Shown one piece after another: positions 1 to 11,154 of a DNA stretch of 64,000 nucleotides (its first letter is position 1; each line of letters begins with the position of its first letter). A program made the position numbers and the translations under genes. Source of the stretch: Microvirga lotononidis (GTDB taxonomy: Bacteria > Pseudomonadota > Alphaproteobacteria > Rhizobiales > Beijerinckiaceae); the NCBI RefSeq assembly GCF_034627025.1, contig NZ_CP141048.1, forward strand, positions 2,182,001-2,246,000. The letters are read 5' to 3'. Under the pieces are notes generated by a model. That model saw nothing but the letters and a program-made list of their open reading frames with translations, was not told the origin of the DNA and did not search any database.

Positions 1-200
1 TCCTTCACGGTGATGCCGAGCTCCTCGCGCAGCTCGCGGATCAGCGTCTCCTCCGGCCGCTCGCCGGGCTCCAGCTTGCCGCCGGGAAACTCCCACAGGC
101 CGGCGAGCTGCTTCCCTTCAGGCCGTTGAGCCAGAAGGATGCGATTGTCCGTATCGATCAGGGCGACGGCAACGACGACGGTGAGCTTGAGAGGGGGCAC
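1..200 (-). CDS. mutT: NUDIX hydrolase, MutT-like (3-prime part outside window)
   Basis: Probable 8-oxo-dGTP diphosphatase that removes oxidised nucleotides from the pool. Read leftward, the visible 66 codons hold a complete Nudix box, GGKLEPGERPEETLIRELREE, with the GX5EX7REUXEEXGU pattern, preceded by the beta strands and the LAGLWEFPGG stretch typical of MutT. The start is a GTG at 200; no in-frame ATG is seen upstream and no strong ribosome site is visible, so the start is only moderately sure. The C-terminal half lies beyond the left edge. It is followed on the same strand side by argJ, a pairing common in alphaproteobacteria. Confidence 0.8.
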   Translation of the reverse strand, partial: MPPLKLTVVVAVALIDTDNRILLAQRPEGKQLAGLWEFPGGKLEPGERPEETLIRELREELGITVK

Positions 201-359
201 GGGTGATCGAGTCGCCTGTGTGGGAGGAGCAACGCCGCTCTCATACCCTGCTTCGGCCCCAAAGCGAACCGGTTTCACCTCGCTTGACAAATGTAACTTT
301 GAAACGCAACCTGAAGAAATAATTCCGGTTGGCAACACAACCGTTCTCCAGGGGCTTTC

Positions 360-752
360 ATGATCCGCTCACTATGCATTGCGTCACTATGCATTGCGGC
401 TTCCGCCGCACTCGCTTGCGTCCTCGGAACGGGATCGGCGCAGGCGCAGGACTGCTCAGGCGCCCCGATCTATTTCAACGGGGAACTGGCCGAGGTCGAG
501 GGCGAATTGACCGTAAAATCCGGCAAGGGCTGTGTTTTCGGCCTCAACGGCATCCCGGGCGCCCTCAGGGAAACGGTGATCTCGCAGAAGCCGAAGTCGG
601 GCCGGGCCGGTGTCGATGGGCTCAAACCCTATTATGTGTCCAAGCCTGGGTATCAGGGATCGGACGAGTTCGCCTACACGTTCATCGGGATGAGCCAGTA
701 CGGCGGCCCGATGCGGATCACCGTCAAGCGCAAGGTTACCGTCGTTCCCTGA
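360..752 (+). CDS. Small secreted protein of unknown function
   Basis: A 130-residue protein with a clear Sec signal peptide (MIRS, a hydrophobic core, then a cleavage region ending AQA around residue 29). The mature part has two cysteines (about residues 32 and 58) and ends in alternating hydrophobic residues with GYQGSDEFAYTF and a KRKVTVV tail, reminiscent of bacterial Ig-like or cadherin-like beta-sandwich repeats. That fold is a guess. The signal peptide carries an in-frame duplication of SLCIA caused by a 15-bp tandem repeat. The gene is convergent with argJ, whose end lies 6 bp away. No function can be assigned. Confidence 0.65.
   Translation: MIRSLCIASLCIAASAALACVLGTGSAQAQDCSGAPIYFNGELAEVEGELTVKSGKGCVFGLNGIPGALRETVISQKPKSGRAGVDGLKPYYVSKPGYQGSDEFAYTFIGMSQYGGPMRITVKRKVTVVP
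369..398 (+). repeat. 15-bp perfect tandem duplication in a signal-peptide coding region
   Basis: The unit tcactatgcattgcg occurs twice back to back (369-383 and 384-398), adding five in-frame residues (SLCIA) to the hydrophobic core of the secreted protein at 360-752. Confidence 0.9.
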
Positions 753-758
753 GCGGGA

Positions 759-2000
759 TCAGCTCCGGTAATCGCCGTTGATCTCCACATAGGCCTTGGT
801 GAGGTCGCAGGTCCAGGCGGTGGCCTCGCCGCGGCCGAGGCCGAGGTCGACGCGGATCGTGATCTCGTCGCCCTGCATGTAGGTGGAGGTCCGGGCCTCG
901 TCGTATTCCGGATCGCGGGCACCTTTGACGGCGACGCGGATGTCGCCGAACCAGATCGCGAGCTTGTCGCGCTCGGCCGGCTCGCCGGCCTTGCCCACGG
1001 CCATGACCACGCGGCCCCAATTGGCGTCCTCGCCGGCCACCGCCGTCTTCACCAGGGGGGAATTGGCGATCGCCATGGCGATCCGCTTGGCCGAGGTGGC
1101 GCCCGTGGCGCCGGTCACCTTCACCGTCACGAACTTGCGCGCGCCTTCGCCGTCGCGGGCGACCTGCTGGGCGAGGTCGGTCAGGAGACTCTCCAGCGCG
1201 CCGCGGAACTCCTTCAGGCGCCTGTCGCTCGGCAGGGAAATCGCAGGCGCGCCTTTGGCCGCGGCCGCGCCGGTCGCGAAGAAGAGCAGGGTATCGGACG
1301 TGGAGGTGTCGCTGTCCACGGTCACGCAGTTGAAGCTCTTGTCGGCGCCCTTCTTGAGCAGCGCCTGCAGCACCGGGGCGGCAATGGGCGCGTCGGTGAA
1401 GATGAAGGAGAGCATGGTCGCCATGTCCGGCGCGATCATGCCGGCGCCCTTGGCGATGCCGTTGATCGTGACCTCGACGCCGCCGATGGTGGCCGTGCGG
1501 GTCGCCACCTTGGGGAAGGTGTCGGTGGTCATGATCGCCTTGGCGGCGTCGAGCCAGGCGGTGGGCTTCGCCTTCTTCTCGCAGGCCGTGAGCACGTTCT
1601 CGAACTTCGTCGCATCGAGAGGCTCGCCGATCACGCCCGTGGAGGCGATGAAGACCTGGGACGCGCGGCAGCCGGCCGCCTCGGCGGCGATATCGGCCGT
1701 GAGCTTGACCGCCTCGGCGCCCTTCTTGCCCGTGAAGGCATTCGCGTTGCCGGAATTGACCACCAGGGCCCGGGCCGTGCCCTTGCTCAGGTTCTTGCGG
1801 CACCAGTCGACCGGGGCCGACGGGCATTTGGAGCGGGTGAACACGCCTGCCACGGTCGTGTCCTTGGGCAGCGTCACATAGAGAACGTCGGTTCGGTTCT
1901 TGTATCGGATGCCGGCCTCCGCCGTCGCAATCCTGACGCCGTCGATGGCGGGAAGCGCCGGAAACGACTTGGGCGCGAGCGGAGACACGGACTTGGACAT
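759..2000 (-). CDS. argJ: Glutamate N-acetyltransferase / amino-acid N-acetyltransferase (ArgJ)
   Basis: Bifunctional ornithine acetyltransferase of arginine biosynthesis; it moves acetyl from N-acetylornithine to glutamate and may also use acetyl-CoA. The 413-residue length is normal. The autoproteolysis and nucleophile motif [14 protein letters not shown] is intact, with the nucleophilic threonine at residue 195, so alpha and beta chains should form. The C-terminus ends in NGDYRS, as is usual. The gene starts at ATG 2000 and faces a promoter region shared with the small divergent gene at 2165. In many relatives it sits between secA/PPIase and mutT, exactly as here. Confidence 0.97.
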   Translation of the reverse strand: MSKSVSPLAPKSFPALPAIDGVRIATAEAGIRYKNRTDVLYVTLPKDTTVAGVFTRSKCPSAPVDWCRKNLSKGTARALVVNSGNANAFTGKKGAEAVKLTADIAAEAAGCRASQVFIASTGVIGEPLDATKFENVLTACEKKAKPTAWLDAAKAIMTTDTFPKVATRTATIGGVEVTINGIAKGAGMIAPDMATMLSFIFTDAPIAAPVLQALLKKGADKSFNCVTVDSDTSTSDTLLFFATGAAAAKGAPAISLPSDRRLKEFRGALESLLTDLAQQVARDGEGARKFVTVKVTGATGATSAKRIAMAIANSPLVKTAVAGEDANWGRVVMAVGKAGEPAERDKLAIWFGDIRVAVKGARDPEYDEARTSTYMQGDEITIRVDLGLGRGEATAWTCDLTKAYVEINGDYRS

Positions 2001-2164
2001 GCAGAAGGTCTCAGGGTGAGCGGATGGAATACCGTTTAGGAAACGCGACCTGTGGTTTTTTAAGGCTTTTTGTCAAGTCAAAGCTGCAAAGGCGAGGCGG
2101 CCCGGACCAAGGAACGCAGCAAGTGTGACCTCGTTGACCCGGTCTGCAAGCGATGGAGGCTTTG

Positions 2165-2377
2165 ATGACGGGCAAACATTCCAAGACCCAACCGCAGGAG
2201 CGCCCACGCAGCGATCTCGCTGTCGATCCGGGCATCGGCCGTTCGAAGGGCTCCAACATGACCGGCGAGGATCCGCGCGACCTCGACGGCGGCTCAACCT
2301 TCCAGGGCGACGTGGAGAACCAGACGAACCGCCAGGGCGGTGTCGATCCGAATCGAATGGGACGGCACAACAAGTGA
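2165..2377 (+). CDS. Small hydrophilic conserved-looking protein
   Basis: A 70-residue, very polar protein rich in G, D, N, Q and R with no hydrophobic core, so probably unstructured and cytosolic. An ATG exists 12 bp upstream (2153), but GGAGG at 2155-2159 lies five bases before the ATG at 2165, making that the better start. Motif-like segments are DPGIGRSKG, GDVENQTNRQGGVDP and a GRHNK end. I recall similar short proteins next to argJ/secA in related genomes but cannot name a family. It is divergent from argJ. Function unknown. Confidence 0.6.
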   Translation: MTGKHSKTQPQERPRSDLAVDPGIGRSKGSNMTGEDPRDLDGGSTFQGDVENQTNRQGGVDPNRMGRHNK

Positions 2378-2401
2378 CGTCGACTGGGTTTACCAGCCTT
2401 C

Positions 2402-2520
2402 TTCACGTCATCACCGGCCTGGTGCCGGTGATCTCGCTTCGAAGAGCGCGACGATTCACCTAATCGGGGTGGCCGGAACTGATCCCCGGATCAAGTCCGG
2501 GGCGGCCATGACGGGGTGGG
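2402..2520. repeat. Alphaproteobacterial dispersed palindromic repeat, copy 1
   Basis: Nested inverted repeats: caccggcctggtgccggtg near 2411 and ccccggatcaagtccgggg near 2486-2504, followed by cggccatgacgggg. The same words recur at 56845-56925 and 57296-57480. Short elements of this style (CCGGACTTGATCCGG) are common between genes in GC-rich alphaproteobacteria. Confidence 0.7.
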
Positions 2521-2537
2521 GGATCATTCGGAAACAA

Positions 2538-2563
2538 GAAGGGCGGCCTTCAAGCCGCCCTTC
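2538..2563 (-). terminator. Rho-independent terminator of the PPIase gene
   Basis: Ten-base-pair stem gaagggcggc / gccgcccttc with a 6-nt loop, followed on the minus strand by TTGTTTCC. It lies 22 bp beyond the PPIase stop codon. Confidence 0.75.
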
Positions 2564-2585
2564 GAATGCCGATGGAGCCGGAAGC

Positions 2586-3491
2586 TTAAGGCTGCTTCTG
2601 CTCGACGAGGTTGCCCTTGTCGTCCAGGCGCTCGATCTTCGCGTTCTTGCGCAGGCCCATGATCAGATCCTGCTGAGCCTTGCGGGCAAGGTAGGTCTCG
2701 ACCTGGTCCTTGGTCTCCTCGAAGGACGGGGCCGGCTTGGTGCGCTTTTCCTCGACCTTGATCACGTGCCAGCCGAACTGGCTCTTCACCGGATCGGAGA
2801 TCTGGCCGGGCTCGAGCTTGAAGGCAGCTTCCGCGAAGGGCTCGACCATGCGGTCCTTGGTAAAGAAGCCGAGGTCGCCGCCATCGGTCTTGGAGCCTGG
2901 GTCCTTCGAGACCTCTCCGGCGACCTTGGCGAAATCCTCGCCGCCCTTCACGCGGGCCGCGATCTTCTTGGCCTCGTCCTCGTTCTCGACCAGGATGTGG
3001 CGGGCGCGGACCTCCTGCTCGGCCGGCACGCTCTTGACCGTTTCCTCATAGAGCTTGCGGGCTGCCTCGGGGGTCACGGCCTTCTTGGATTCCTGGTCGA
3101 GGTACTCGTCGAGCAGGGTCTTGTCCCGGTTATAGGCGAGCTTGCGGGCGAATTCGGCGCTGCTGCCGACCTTGGCCGCCTCGGCGGCCTTGGCGCCGAG
3201 CTTCAGGTCGATCATGTAGCCGGTGAGCAGTTCACGCTTCTGCTCCTCTGGCACGTTCGGCATCTGGAGAGCCGGGTCCTCGGACGCGATGGCGAGATCC
3301 CCTTCCGTGATCTCGACGCCGTTCACGCGGGCGATCACCTTGGCGGGATCGACGGCCGGGACGGCCGCAGGGGAGGTCGCGGGCGCGGCAGAGGGGGCCG
3401 GAGGGGTCTGGGCGAAGGCAGCACCGGCCATGAAGGGCAGGGCGACGCCGAGGGTCAGAAGGCTCTTACGGAACGTGAGTGAGCGGGACAT
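2586..3491 (-). CDS. Periplasmic parvulin-type peptidyl-prolyl isomerase
   Basis: A 301-residue secreted foldase. The N-terminus has a signal peptide (SLTFRKSLLTLGVALPFMAGAAFAQ) and then a Pro/Ala-rich linker. An N-terminal helical SurA-like region is followed by a parvulin rotamase domain at roughly residues 140-245, including RARHILVENEDEA, GGDLGFF and the QFGWHVIKVEE end. Its role is cis-trans isomerisation of prolyl bonds in exported or outer-membrane proteins, which fits its place divergent from secA. A C-terminal charged tail follows the domain. PrsA/SurA-like; I cannot choose a finer name. Confidence 0.93.
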   Translation of the reverse strand: MSRSLTFRKSLLTLGVALPFMAGAAFAQTPPAPSAAPATSPAAVPAVDPAKVIARVNGVEITEGDLAIASEDPALQMPNVPEEQKRELLTGYMIDLKLGAKAAEAAKVGSSAEFARKLAYNRDKTLLDEYLDQESKKAVTPEAARKLYEETVKSVPAEQEVRARHILVENEDEAKKIAARVKGGEDFAKVAGEVSKDPGSKTDGGDLGFFTKDRMVEPFAEAAFKLEPGQISDPVKSQFGWHVIKVEEKRTKPAPSFEETKDQVETYLARKAQQDLIMGLRKNAKIERLDDKGNLVEQKQP

Positions 3492-3740
3492 ATGGTTTCC
3501 TCTGGTGAGCGTGATCGCCCACGGACAGCGACGATCAGATGGCCGAATGTGTTTACGTTTGCAAGTGATGGCATATTTATGTCACAGCAGCGCCGCTCGC
3601 GGGGTCTTGTAGGGGCCTTCGGGCCGCTCGAGACTGCGCTACTAAAGTCATGGTCTTTAAGATGCGCTCCGGCGTAATTAGGTCTATAAGGCGGCGCAAA
3701 CGCACCTTTCTCCTGCATTCTGGAATTTCGAAGGCTCTCG

Positions 3741-6554
<2,814 letters not shown>

Positions 6555-6577
6555 GCGGTCAAGACATCGCCCATGGG

Positions 6578-6608
6578 AAAAGCCCGGCCCTCTCGCGCCG
6601 GGCTTTTT
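6578..6608 (+). terminator. Rho-independent terminator of secA
   Basis: Eleven-base-pair stem aaaagcccggc / gccgggctttt with a short loop and a T run, 24 bp after the secA stop. Confidence 0.9.
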
Positions 6609-6775
6609 GCTGCAAGGTTCCTCCCCTGAGCCGCGTCGCCTTCCTACCTCCGTTGCGCCAGCAGATCTCGAAGCCGGCCAGGGGTAGAATGGGCGCAACC
6701 AACGTGTGCAGGGCGCCGGGCTGCGCTCAGTCCGCCATGCCGGGCACGCCCGCGGCCGAACCGAAGGAGAGAGCC

Positions 6776-7198
6776 ATGTCTCATGCCGGAAGCTGTTTTT
6801 GCGGTGCCGTCCAGATCGAGGTCAGCGGGTCGCCCGAGGTCATGGGTTATTGCCATTGCCGATCCTGCCGCTCGTGGTCCGGCGGTCCGGTGAATGCCTT
6901 CAGCCTGTGGAAACCCGAGGCCGTGCGGGTCACCTCCGGCGGCGAGCATCTCGCAACGTTCGAGAAGACCCCGTTCAGCCAGCGGCAATACTGCTCGAAA
7001 TGCGGCGGGCACCTGATGGCCAACCATCCGACGATCGGGCTCGTCGACGTGTTCGCCGCGACGATCCCGAGCCTCGACTTCGTTCCCGCCGTCCACCTCA
7101 ATTATGCGGAGACGGTGCTGCCCATGCGGGACGGGCTGCCGAAGATGAGAGACTTTCCAGCCGAGGTCGGTGGATCGGGCGAGACGATGGCCGAGTGA
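6776..7198 (+). CDS. GFA-family (CENP-V fold) zinc protein
   Basis: A 140-residue protein of the glutathione-dependent formaldehyde-activating enzyme family. The metal ligands are present: CFCG near the N-terminus, YCHCRSC around residues 25-30 and CSKCG around residue 75. The true glutathione-formaldehyde activity is established only for a few members; most are uncharacterised, so the family name is safer than the function. The start at 6776 follows AAGGAGAG by a normal spacing. It stands alone between the secA terminator and a convergent DUF1194 gene. Confidence 0.85.
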   Translation: MSHAGSCFCGAVQIEVSGSPEVMGYCHCRSCRSWSGGPVNAFSLWKPEAVRVTSGGEHLATFEKTPFSQRQYCSKCGGHLMANHPTIGLVDVFAATIPSLDFVPAVHLNYAETVLPMRDGLPKMRDFPAEVGGSGETMAE

Positions 7199-7218
7199 GG
7201 CACGGACGCTCGCCTAAG

Positions 7219-7319
7219 GCATCGAATGCAAAAGTGGGAACCGGTTTTGCGTGGAAAGATGCGTCAAACCAGAAAGTGAGAGAATCGGACGTGAGTTCGA
7301 TTGCGCGTCCGATGCTCTA
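7219..7319. repeat. Bipartite palindromic intergenic element, copy A
   Basis: About 100 bp with two hairpin halves. The first runs from gcatcgaatgcaaaagtggg and accggttttgcg to agatgcg; the second is tcggacg...cgtccgatgctc. The same architecture occurs at 8832, 28207 and 32523 (the latter two and the 8832 copy in the other orientation). It resembles the AAAAGTGGG...CCGGTTTT repeats scattered through Hyphomicrobiales genomes. Its right end overlaps the stop codon (7317-7319) of the DUF1194 gene. Confidence 0.75.
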
Positions 7320-8159
7320 AAGCTCGTGGCCGATGGAGCCGTCGGGGGTATGCGGCGAGGGGATTACGTCGTCCCAAAGACTTTCGCTCGTGTCGCAATC
7401 GGTCTTCGAGGCGCTTCCTGCAGGCTGAATCAGCCCGGCGGATTCGGTCGTATCGGCGATCTCATGGACGATCTTGGCGCGGGTCTCGGTGAGGAACTGC
7501 CCGCGGTCCCGCACCGGCACCACGAACGCGCTCACGCCCCCGATCACACAGTCGCGGTAATAGGCGTCCAGCATCGCGTCCTCCCGCCGGTCGGTGGGAT
7601 GGAGCATAATGGGAAGGCCGTTGATCGTGACGCCCCGCGCCACCGCTCTGTCGCGCGCCTCCATGACCAGGGGCCCCTGGTTGTTCGAGCCGTCGCCTGA
7701 GATATCGATCACGCGGCGCGCGGGCAGGACGGGGGCGACCGCGATAAGGGCCAGGCTGAAGTCGATGGCTTCCGAGATCGAGGTTCCGGCCTCCCGCCGG
7801 ATGGGCGCGCTGGCCAGCCGGTCGGCGAAGGCGAGGCCGTCCTTCGGGCCTTCCAGCACGGTCCAGGGCACGATGACGTTCTGGACAGGCGGGTGCGCCC
7901 CGGCCCATTCCACATAGGTGACGGCGATGCGCCCCAGCATGCCGCTGCGGATCGCCTGGTGCACCGTTCCTGAGCGGAAGGCCTCTACATAGCCCTGCCG
8001 CTGCAGGGCCTGCTCGTCCGGGTCCATGGAAGTGGAGACATCGACGGCCAGCACGAGGGCGAGGTCGACCTCGTCGGGCGCCCGCTGCCAGGCGGGGGCG
8101 ACGGTCAGAAGGCCCGCCACGAGAGCGGGAAACGGCCATGAAGCCCTGGGACACCGCAT
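7317..8159 (-). CDS. DUF1194 von Willebrand A-like protein, exported
   Basis: A 280-residue protein with an N-terminal hydrophobic segment (residues about 8-24, a signal peptide or anchor) and a VWA-type fold. The metal-ion-dependent adhesion site DVSTSMD (D40-x-S42-x-S44) and ISGDGSNNQG are clear, so divalent-metal binding is likely. DUF1194 members have no established function. GGGAG lies a good distance before ATG 8159. It is 50 bp downstream of, and probably co-transcribed with, the cytochrome c-prime gene. The stop codon lies inside a repeat element. Confidence 0.85.
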   Translation of the reverse strand: MRCPRASWPFPALVAGLLTVAPAWQRAPDEVDLALVLAVDVSTSMDPDEQALQRQGYVEAFRSGTVHQAIRSGMLGRIAVTYVEWAGAHPPVQNVIVPWTVLEGPKDGLAFADRLASAPIRREAGTSISEAIDFSLALIAVAPVLPARRVIDISGDGSNNQGPLVMEARDRAVARGVTINGLPIMLHPTDRREDAMLDAYYRDCVIGGVSAFVVPVRDRGQFLTETRAKIVHEIADTTESAGLIQPAGSASKTDCDTSESLWDDVIPSPHTPDGSIGHEL

Positions 8160-8209
8160 CGCGATCTCCCTCGGAAGATCCGGGTCTCCTTGGATCTTCG
8201 GATGTTACG

Positions 8210-8659
8210 TCAGCTTTCCTTGCGGCGATACGATTCGTGACAGCCGCCGCAATTCTGGCCGACCCGCTGGATGGCGGCCTGCAGGCCCGTCTGGTCCGTG
8301 ATACCCGCCTGGGCCGCCTTGGCATCTTGTTCGAGCTTGGCCGCGCGGCCGTCGAAATCCGCCTTCCGCTCCCAGATGGCCGGAAGAGCGTCGGTCTTGC
8401 CACGGTTCGAGCCTGCCGGGAACAATCCGGGGATCTGCTGAGCGTTCTGCGCGATCCGCTGGAAGGCCGCCTGCGCGGTGGAAGCATTGAACGGAACCTG
8501 TCCCCGGGCCATGCCGGTGAGCGCGCGGACCTGTTCCTGATTGTTCTTCATCAGATTCTGGCGCTGGATGATCGGATCGTTGGATTGGGCGAGCACTCCG
8601 AGCCCGCTGGCGATCAGCACGGTGACTGCAGCAATGACGGTCCTTCGCATGGCGACCAT
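8210..8659 (-). CDS. Cytochrome c-prime / c556 family protein
   Basis: A 149-residue periplasmic haem protein. It has a signal peptide (residues about 5-24) and the class II arrangement with the single haem site CGGCH near the C-terminus (C137, C140, H141), in an otherwise helical protein. Members bind c-type haem and take part in electron transfer or NO binding. GGAGG sits seven bases before the ATG at 8659, favouring that start over the internal ATG at 8650. It is first in a two-gene unit with the DUF1194 gene. Confidence 0.92.
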   Translation of the reverse strand: MVAMRRTVIAAVTVLIASGLGVLAQSNDPIIQRQNLMKNNQEQVRALTGMARGQVPFNASTAQAAFQRIAQNAQQIPGLFPAGSNRGKTDALPAIWERKADFDGRAAKLEQDAKAAQAGITDQTGLQAAIQRVGQNCGGCHESYRRKES

Positions 8660-8831
8660 CCTTTCTCCTCCCTAGAAGGATGTCCCCGCACTTCGACCGA
8701 GACCATAGGAAAAGAGGGTTAGACGCGGCTATTCGGCTGAGGCGCCCAATCCCGGCCCCTGACGTTTTGCCCACGCCTTGGTGCTCGCGCCCAGGCGCGA
8801 GCCATGCCATAAGGCCGCAACAACTCCTCCA

Positions 8832-8947
8832 GAGCATCGCGCCCGGTCGTGGAATTCGCTTCCGGACCCTGTTCGATGCTCATTTCCCTTTGAAGCGCGC
8901 ATCGTTCGGAGTGGAAGACCGGAACCCCTTTTCCGCACGATGCGCCA
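8832..8947. repeat. Bipartite palindromic intergenic element, copy B
   Basis: Inverted orientation relative to 7219-7319. gagcatcgcgcccgg...ttcgatgctc forms one half and gcgcatcgttcgg...accggaacc...cacgatgcgcc the other. It fills most of the 301-bp gap between the cytochrome c-prime gene and the ABC-F gene and ends 14 bp before the ABC-F start codon, so it would be in that gene's 5-prime leader. Confidence 0.7.
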
Positions 8948-8960
8948 GGCCTCACGAATT

Positions 8961-10583
8961 ATGATTCGCGTCGAGAACATCAGTAAGCAGAACAGCCACC
9001 GCATCCTCTTCATCGAGGCCTCGGGAACGCTCCAGAAAGGCGAGAAGGTCGGTTTGGTGGGCCCCAATGGTGCGGGCAAGACGACGCTCTTCCGGATGAT
9101 CAACAAGGAGGAGCACCCCGACGAGGGGCAGGTGTCCGTCGATCGCGGCGTGACCATTGGCTATTTCAGCCAGGACGTGGGCGAGATGGCCGGCCGCAGC
9201 GCCGTCGCCGAAGTGATGGAAGGGGCTGGCCCCGTCAGCGCCGTGGCGGCCGAGCTGCGCGAGCTGGAAGCCGCCATGGTGGACCCGGACAAGGCGGGCG
9301 ATCTCGAGGCGATCATCGAGCGTTACGGCGAGGTGCAGGCGCGCTACGAGGAATTGGACGGTTATTCCCTGGAGGGCCGGGCACGCGAGGTTCTGGCCGG
9401 ATTGGGCTTCAGCCAGGAGATGATGGACGGCGACGTGAGCGCCCTGTCCGGCGGCTGGAAGATGCGCGTCGCGCTCGGCCGCATCCTCCTGATGCGACCG
9501 GACGTGATGCTCCTCGACGAGCCGAGCAACCACCTGGATCTCGAAAGCATCATCTGGCTTGAGGAATTCCTGAAGGGCTACGAGGGCGCGCTGCTCATGA
9601 CCTCGCACGACCGCGCCTTCATGAACCGCATCGTCAACAAGATCATGGAGATCGACGGCGGCTCTCTCACCACTTATTCCGGCGATTACGAATTCTACGA
9701 GCAGCAGCGTGCGCTCAACGAGAAGCAGCAGCAGGCCCAGTTCGAGCGCCAGCAGGCCATGCTCGCCAAGGAAATCAAGTTCATCGAGCGCTTCAAGGCG
9801 CGCGCCTCGCATGCGGCCCAGGTGCAGAGCCGGGTCAAGAAGCTGGAGAAGATCGACCGGGTCGAGCCGCCGAAGCGCCGCCAGGCGGTCGCCTTCGAAT
9901 TCCTGCCGGCCCCGCGCTCGGGAGAAGACGTGGTCAGCCTGAAGGGCGTGCACAAACGCTATGGCAGCCGCAGCATCTACGAGGGGCTGGATTTCGCGGT
10001 GCGCCGCAAGGAGCGGTGGTGCGTCATGGGCGTCAACGGCGCCGGCAAGTCGACCCTGCTGAAGCTGGTGGCCGGCTCCGCAACGCCCGACGACGGAACG
10101 GTGACGATCGGAGCGAGCGTGAAGATGGGCTATTTCGCCCAGCACGCCATGGAGGTGCTGGAAGGCGACCGCACGGTGTTCGAGTTCCTGGAGGATTCCT
10201 TCCCGCAGGCCGGGCAGGGCTCCCTTCGGACGCTTGCCGGCTGCTTCGGCTTCTCGGGCGACGACGCGGAGAAGAAATGCCGCGTGCTCTCGGGCGGCGA
10301 GAAGGCGCGCCTCGTCATGGCCAAGATGCTCTACGACCCGCCGAACTTCCTGGTGCTCGACGAGCCGACGAACCATCTCGACATGGCCACGAAGGAGATG
10401 CTGATCGAGGCCTTGTCGAAATACGAGGGCACCATGCTCTTCGTTTCCCACGACCGCCACTTCCTGGCCGCCCTGTCCAACCGGGTGCTCGAACTCACCC
10501 CGGACGGCATTCACCAATATGGCGGCGGCTATACCGAATACGTGGCCCGCACCGGCCAGGAAGCCCCGGGCCTGCGCCACTGA
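8961..10583 (+). CDS. ABC-F family ATPase (ribosome-associated type)
   Basis: A soluble 540-residue protein with two ATP-binding cassettes and no membrane domain. Cassette 1 has GPNGAGKTT, LSGGWKMRVALGRIL and VMLLDEPSNHLD; cassette 2 has GVNGAGKST, LSGGEKARLVMAKML and FLVLDEPTNHLD. A charged linker of about 80 residues (rich in Q, K and R) separates them, as in translation-acting ABC-F proteins such as YbiT or EttA. The start MIRVENISKQ at 8961 gives the standard N-terminus; an open frame runs 183 bp further upstream but crosses the repeat element. It ends at a clear terminator. Confidence 0.93.
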   Translation: MIRVENISKQNSHRILFIEASGTLQKGEKVGLVGPNGAGKTTLFRMINKEEHPDEGQVSVDRGVTIGYFSQDVGEMAGRSAVAEVMEGAGPVSAVAAELRELEAAMVDPDKAGDLEAIIERYGEVQARYEELDGYSLEGRAREVLAGLGFSQEMMDGDVSALSGGWKMRVALGRILLMRPDVMLLDEPSNHLDLESIIWLEEFLKGYEGALLMTSHDRAFMNRIVNKIMEIDGGSLTTYSGDYEFYEQQRALNEKQQQAQFERQQAMLAKEIKFIERFKARASHAAQVQSRVKKLEKIDRVEPPKRRQAVAFEFLPAPRSGEDVVSLKGVHKRYGSRSIYEGLDFAVRRKERWCVMGVNGAGKSTLLKLVAGSATPDDGTVTIGASVKMGYFAQHAMEVLEGDRTVFEFLEDSFPQAGQGSLRTLAGCFGFSGDDAEKKCRVLSGGEKARLVMAKMLYDPPNFLVLDEPTNHLDMATKEMLIEALSKYEGTMLFVSHDRHFLAALSNRVLELTPDGIHQYGGGYTEYVARTGQEAPGLRH

Positions 10584-10607
10584 GCGGATCCCTGAGGAGC
10601 GAAACCA

Positions 10608-10634
10608 CAAGCCCGGCCATCGTGCCGGGCTTTC
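10608..10634 (+). terminator. Rho-independent terminator of the ABC-F gene
   Basis: Nine-base-pair stem aagcccggc / gccgggctt, loop catcgt, then TTCTG; 25 bp after the stop. Confidence 0.8.
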
Positions 10635-10765
10635 TGCTGCCGTCGCGACGTCAGCTTTAGGCAAGCATCGTCGTGAATAAGGCAGGGACACAACAACCCT
10701 TTTTGGAACAGGGTCCCGTCATGGGGCCCGATCCGCAACCCTTTCTCAGTTCGGGCCGAAACATC

Positions 10766-11149
10766 ATGGCATTGAATACCTCCCTTCCGGTGCTCATCGT
10801 CGACGATTACCAGACGATGCTGCGCATCATCCGCAACCTCCTCAAGCAGATCGGCTTCACCGATGTCGACGAGGCCAAGGACGGTTCGGAAGCCCTGGGC
10901 AAGCTCAAGGAGAAGAAGTACGGACTTGTGATCTCCGACTGGAACATGGCCCCGATGACCGGCTTCGAGCTGCTCCAGAAGGTCCGGGCCGACGCGGAGC
11001 TGAATGCCCTTCCCTTCATCATGATCACCGCCGAGGCCAAGACCGAGAACGTCGTGGCCGCCAAGCAGGCGGGCGTGAACAACTACATCGTGAAGCCCTT
11101 CAACGCGGACACCCTGCGCTCGAAGATCGCCGCGGTGCTGGGCGAGTAG
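10766..11149 (+). CDS. cheY: Single-domain response regulator, CheY type
   Basis: A 127-residue receiver domain without output domain. The acidic pocket D13-D14, phospho-acceptor D58 (in VISDWNMAPMTG), the conserved threonine in MITAEA and the lysine in IVKPF are all present, and the WNMP-like segment is that of chemotaxis CheY. The start MALNTSLPVLIVDD at 10766 matches family length; the frame opens earlier but the extra residues look non-native. Its stop is 5 bp before the cheZ start, so the two are translated as a pair. It would bind the flagellar switch when phosphorylated. No other che or fli gene is nearby. Confidence 0.93.
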   Translation: MALNTSLPVLIVDDYQTMLRIIRNLLKQIGFTDVDEAKDGSEALGKLKEKKYGLVISDWNMAPMTGFELLQKVRADAELNALPFIMITAEAKTENVVAAKQAGVNNYIVKPFNADTLRSKIAAVLGE

Positions 11150-11154
11150 CGACG

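Noticed and set aside
883..1881. Rightward 332-codon frame opposite argJ
   Set aside because: ArgJ has its autoproteolysis motif in the opposite strand; this frame has no supporting feature.
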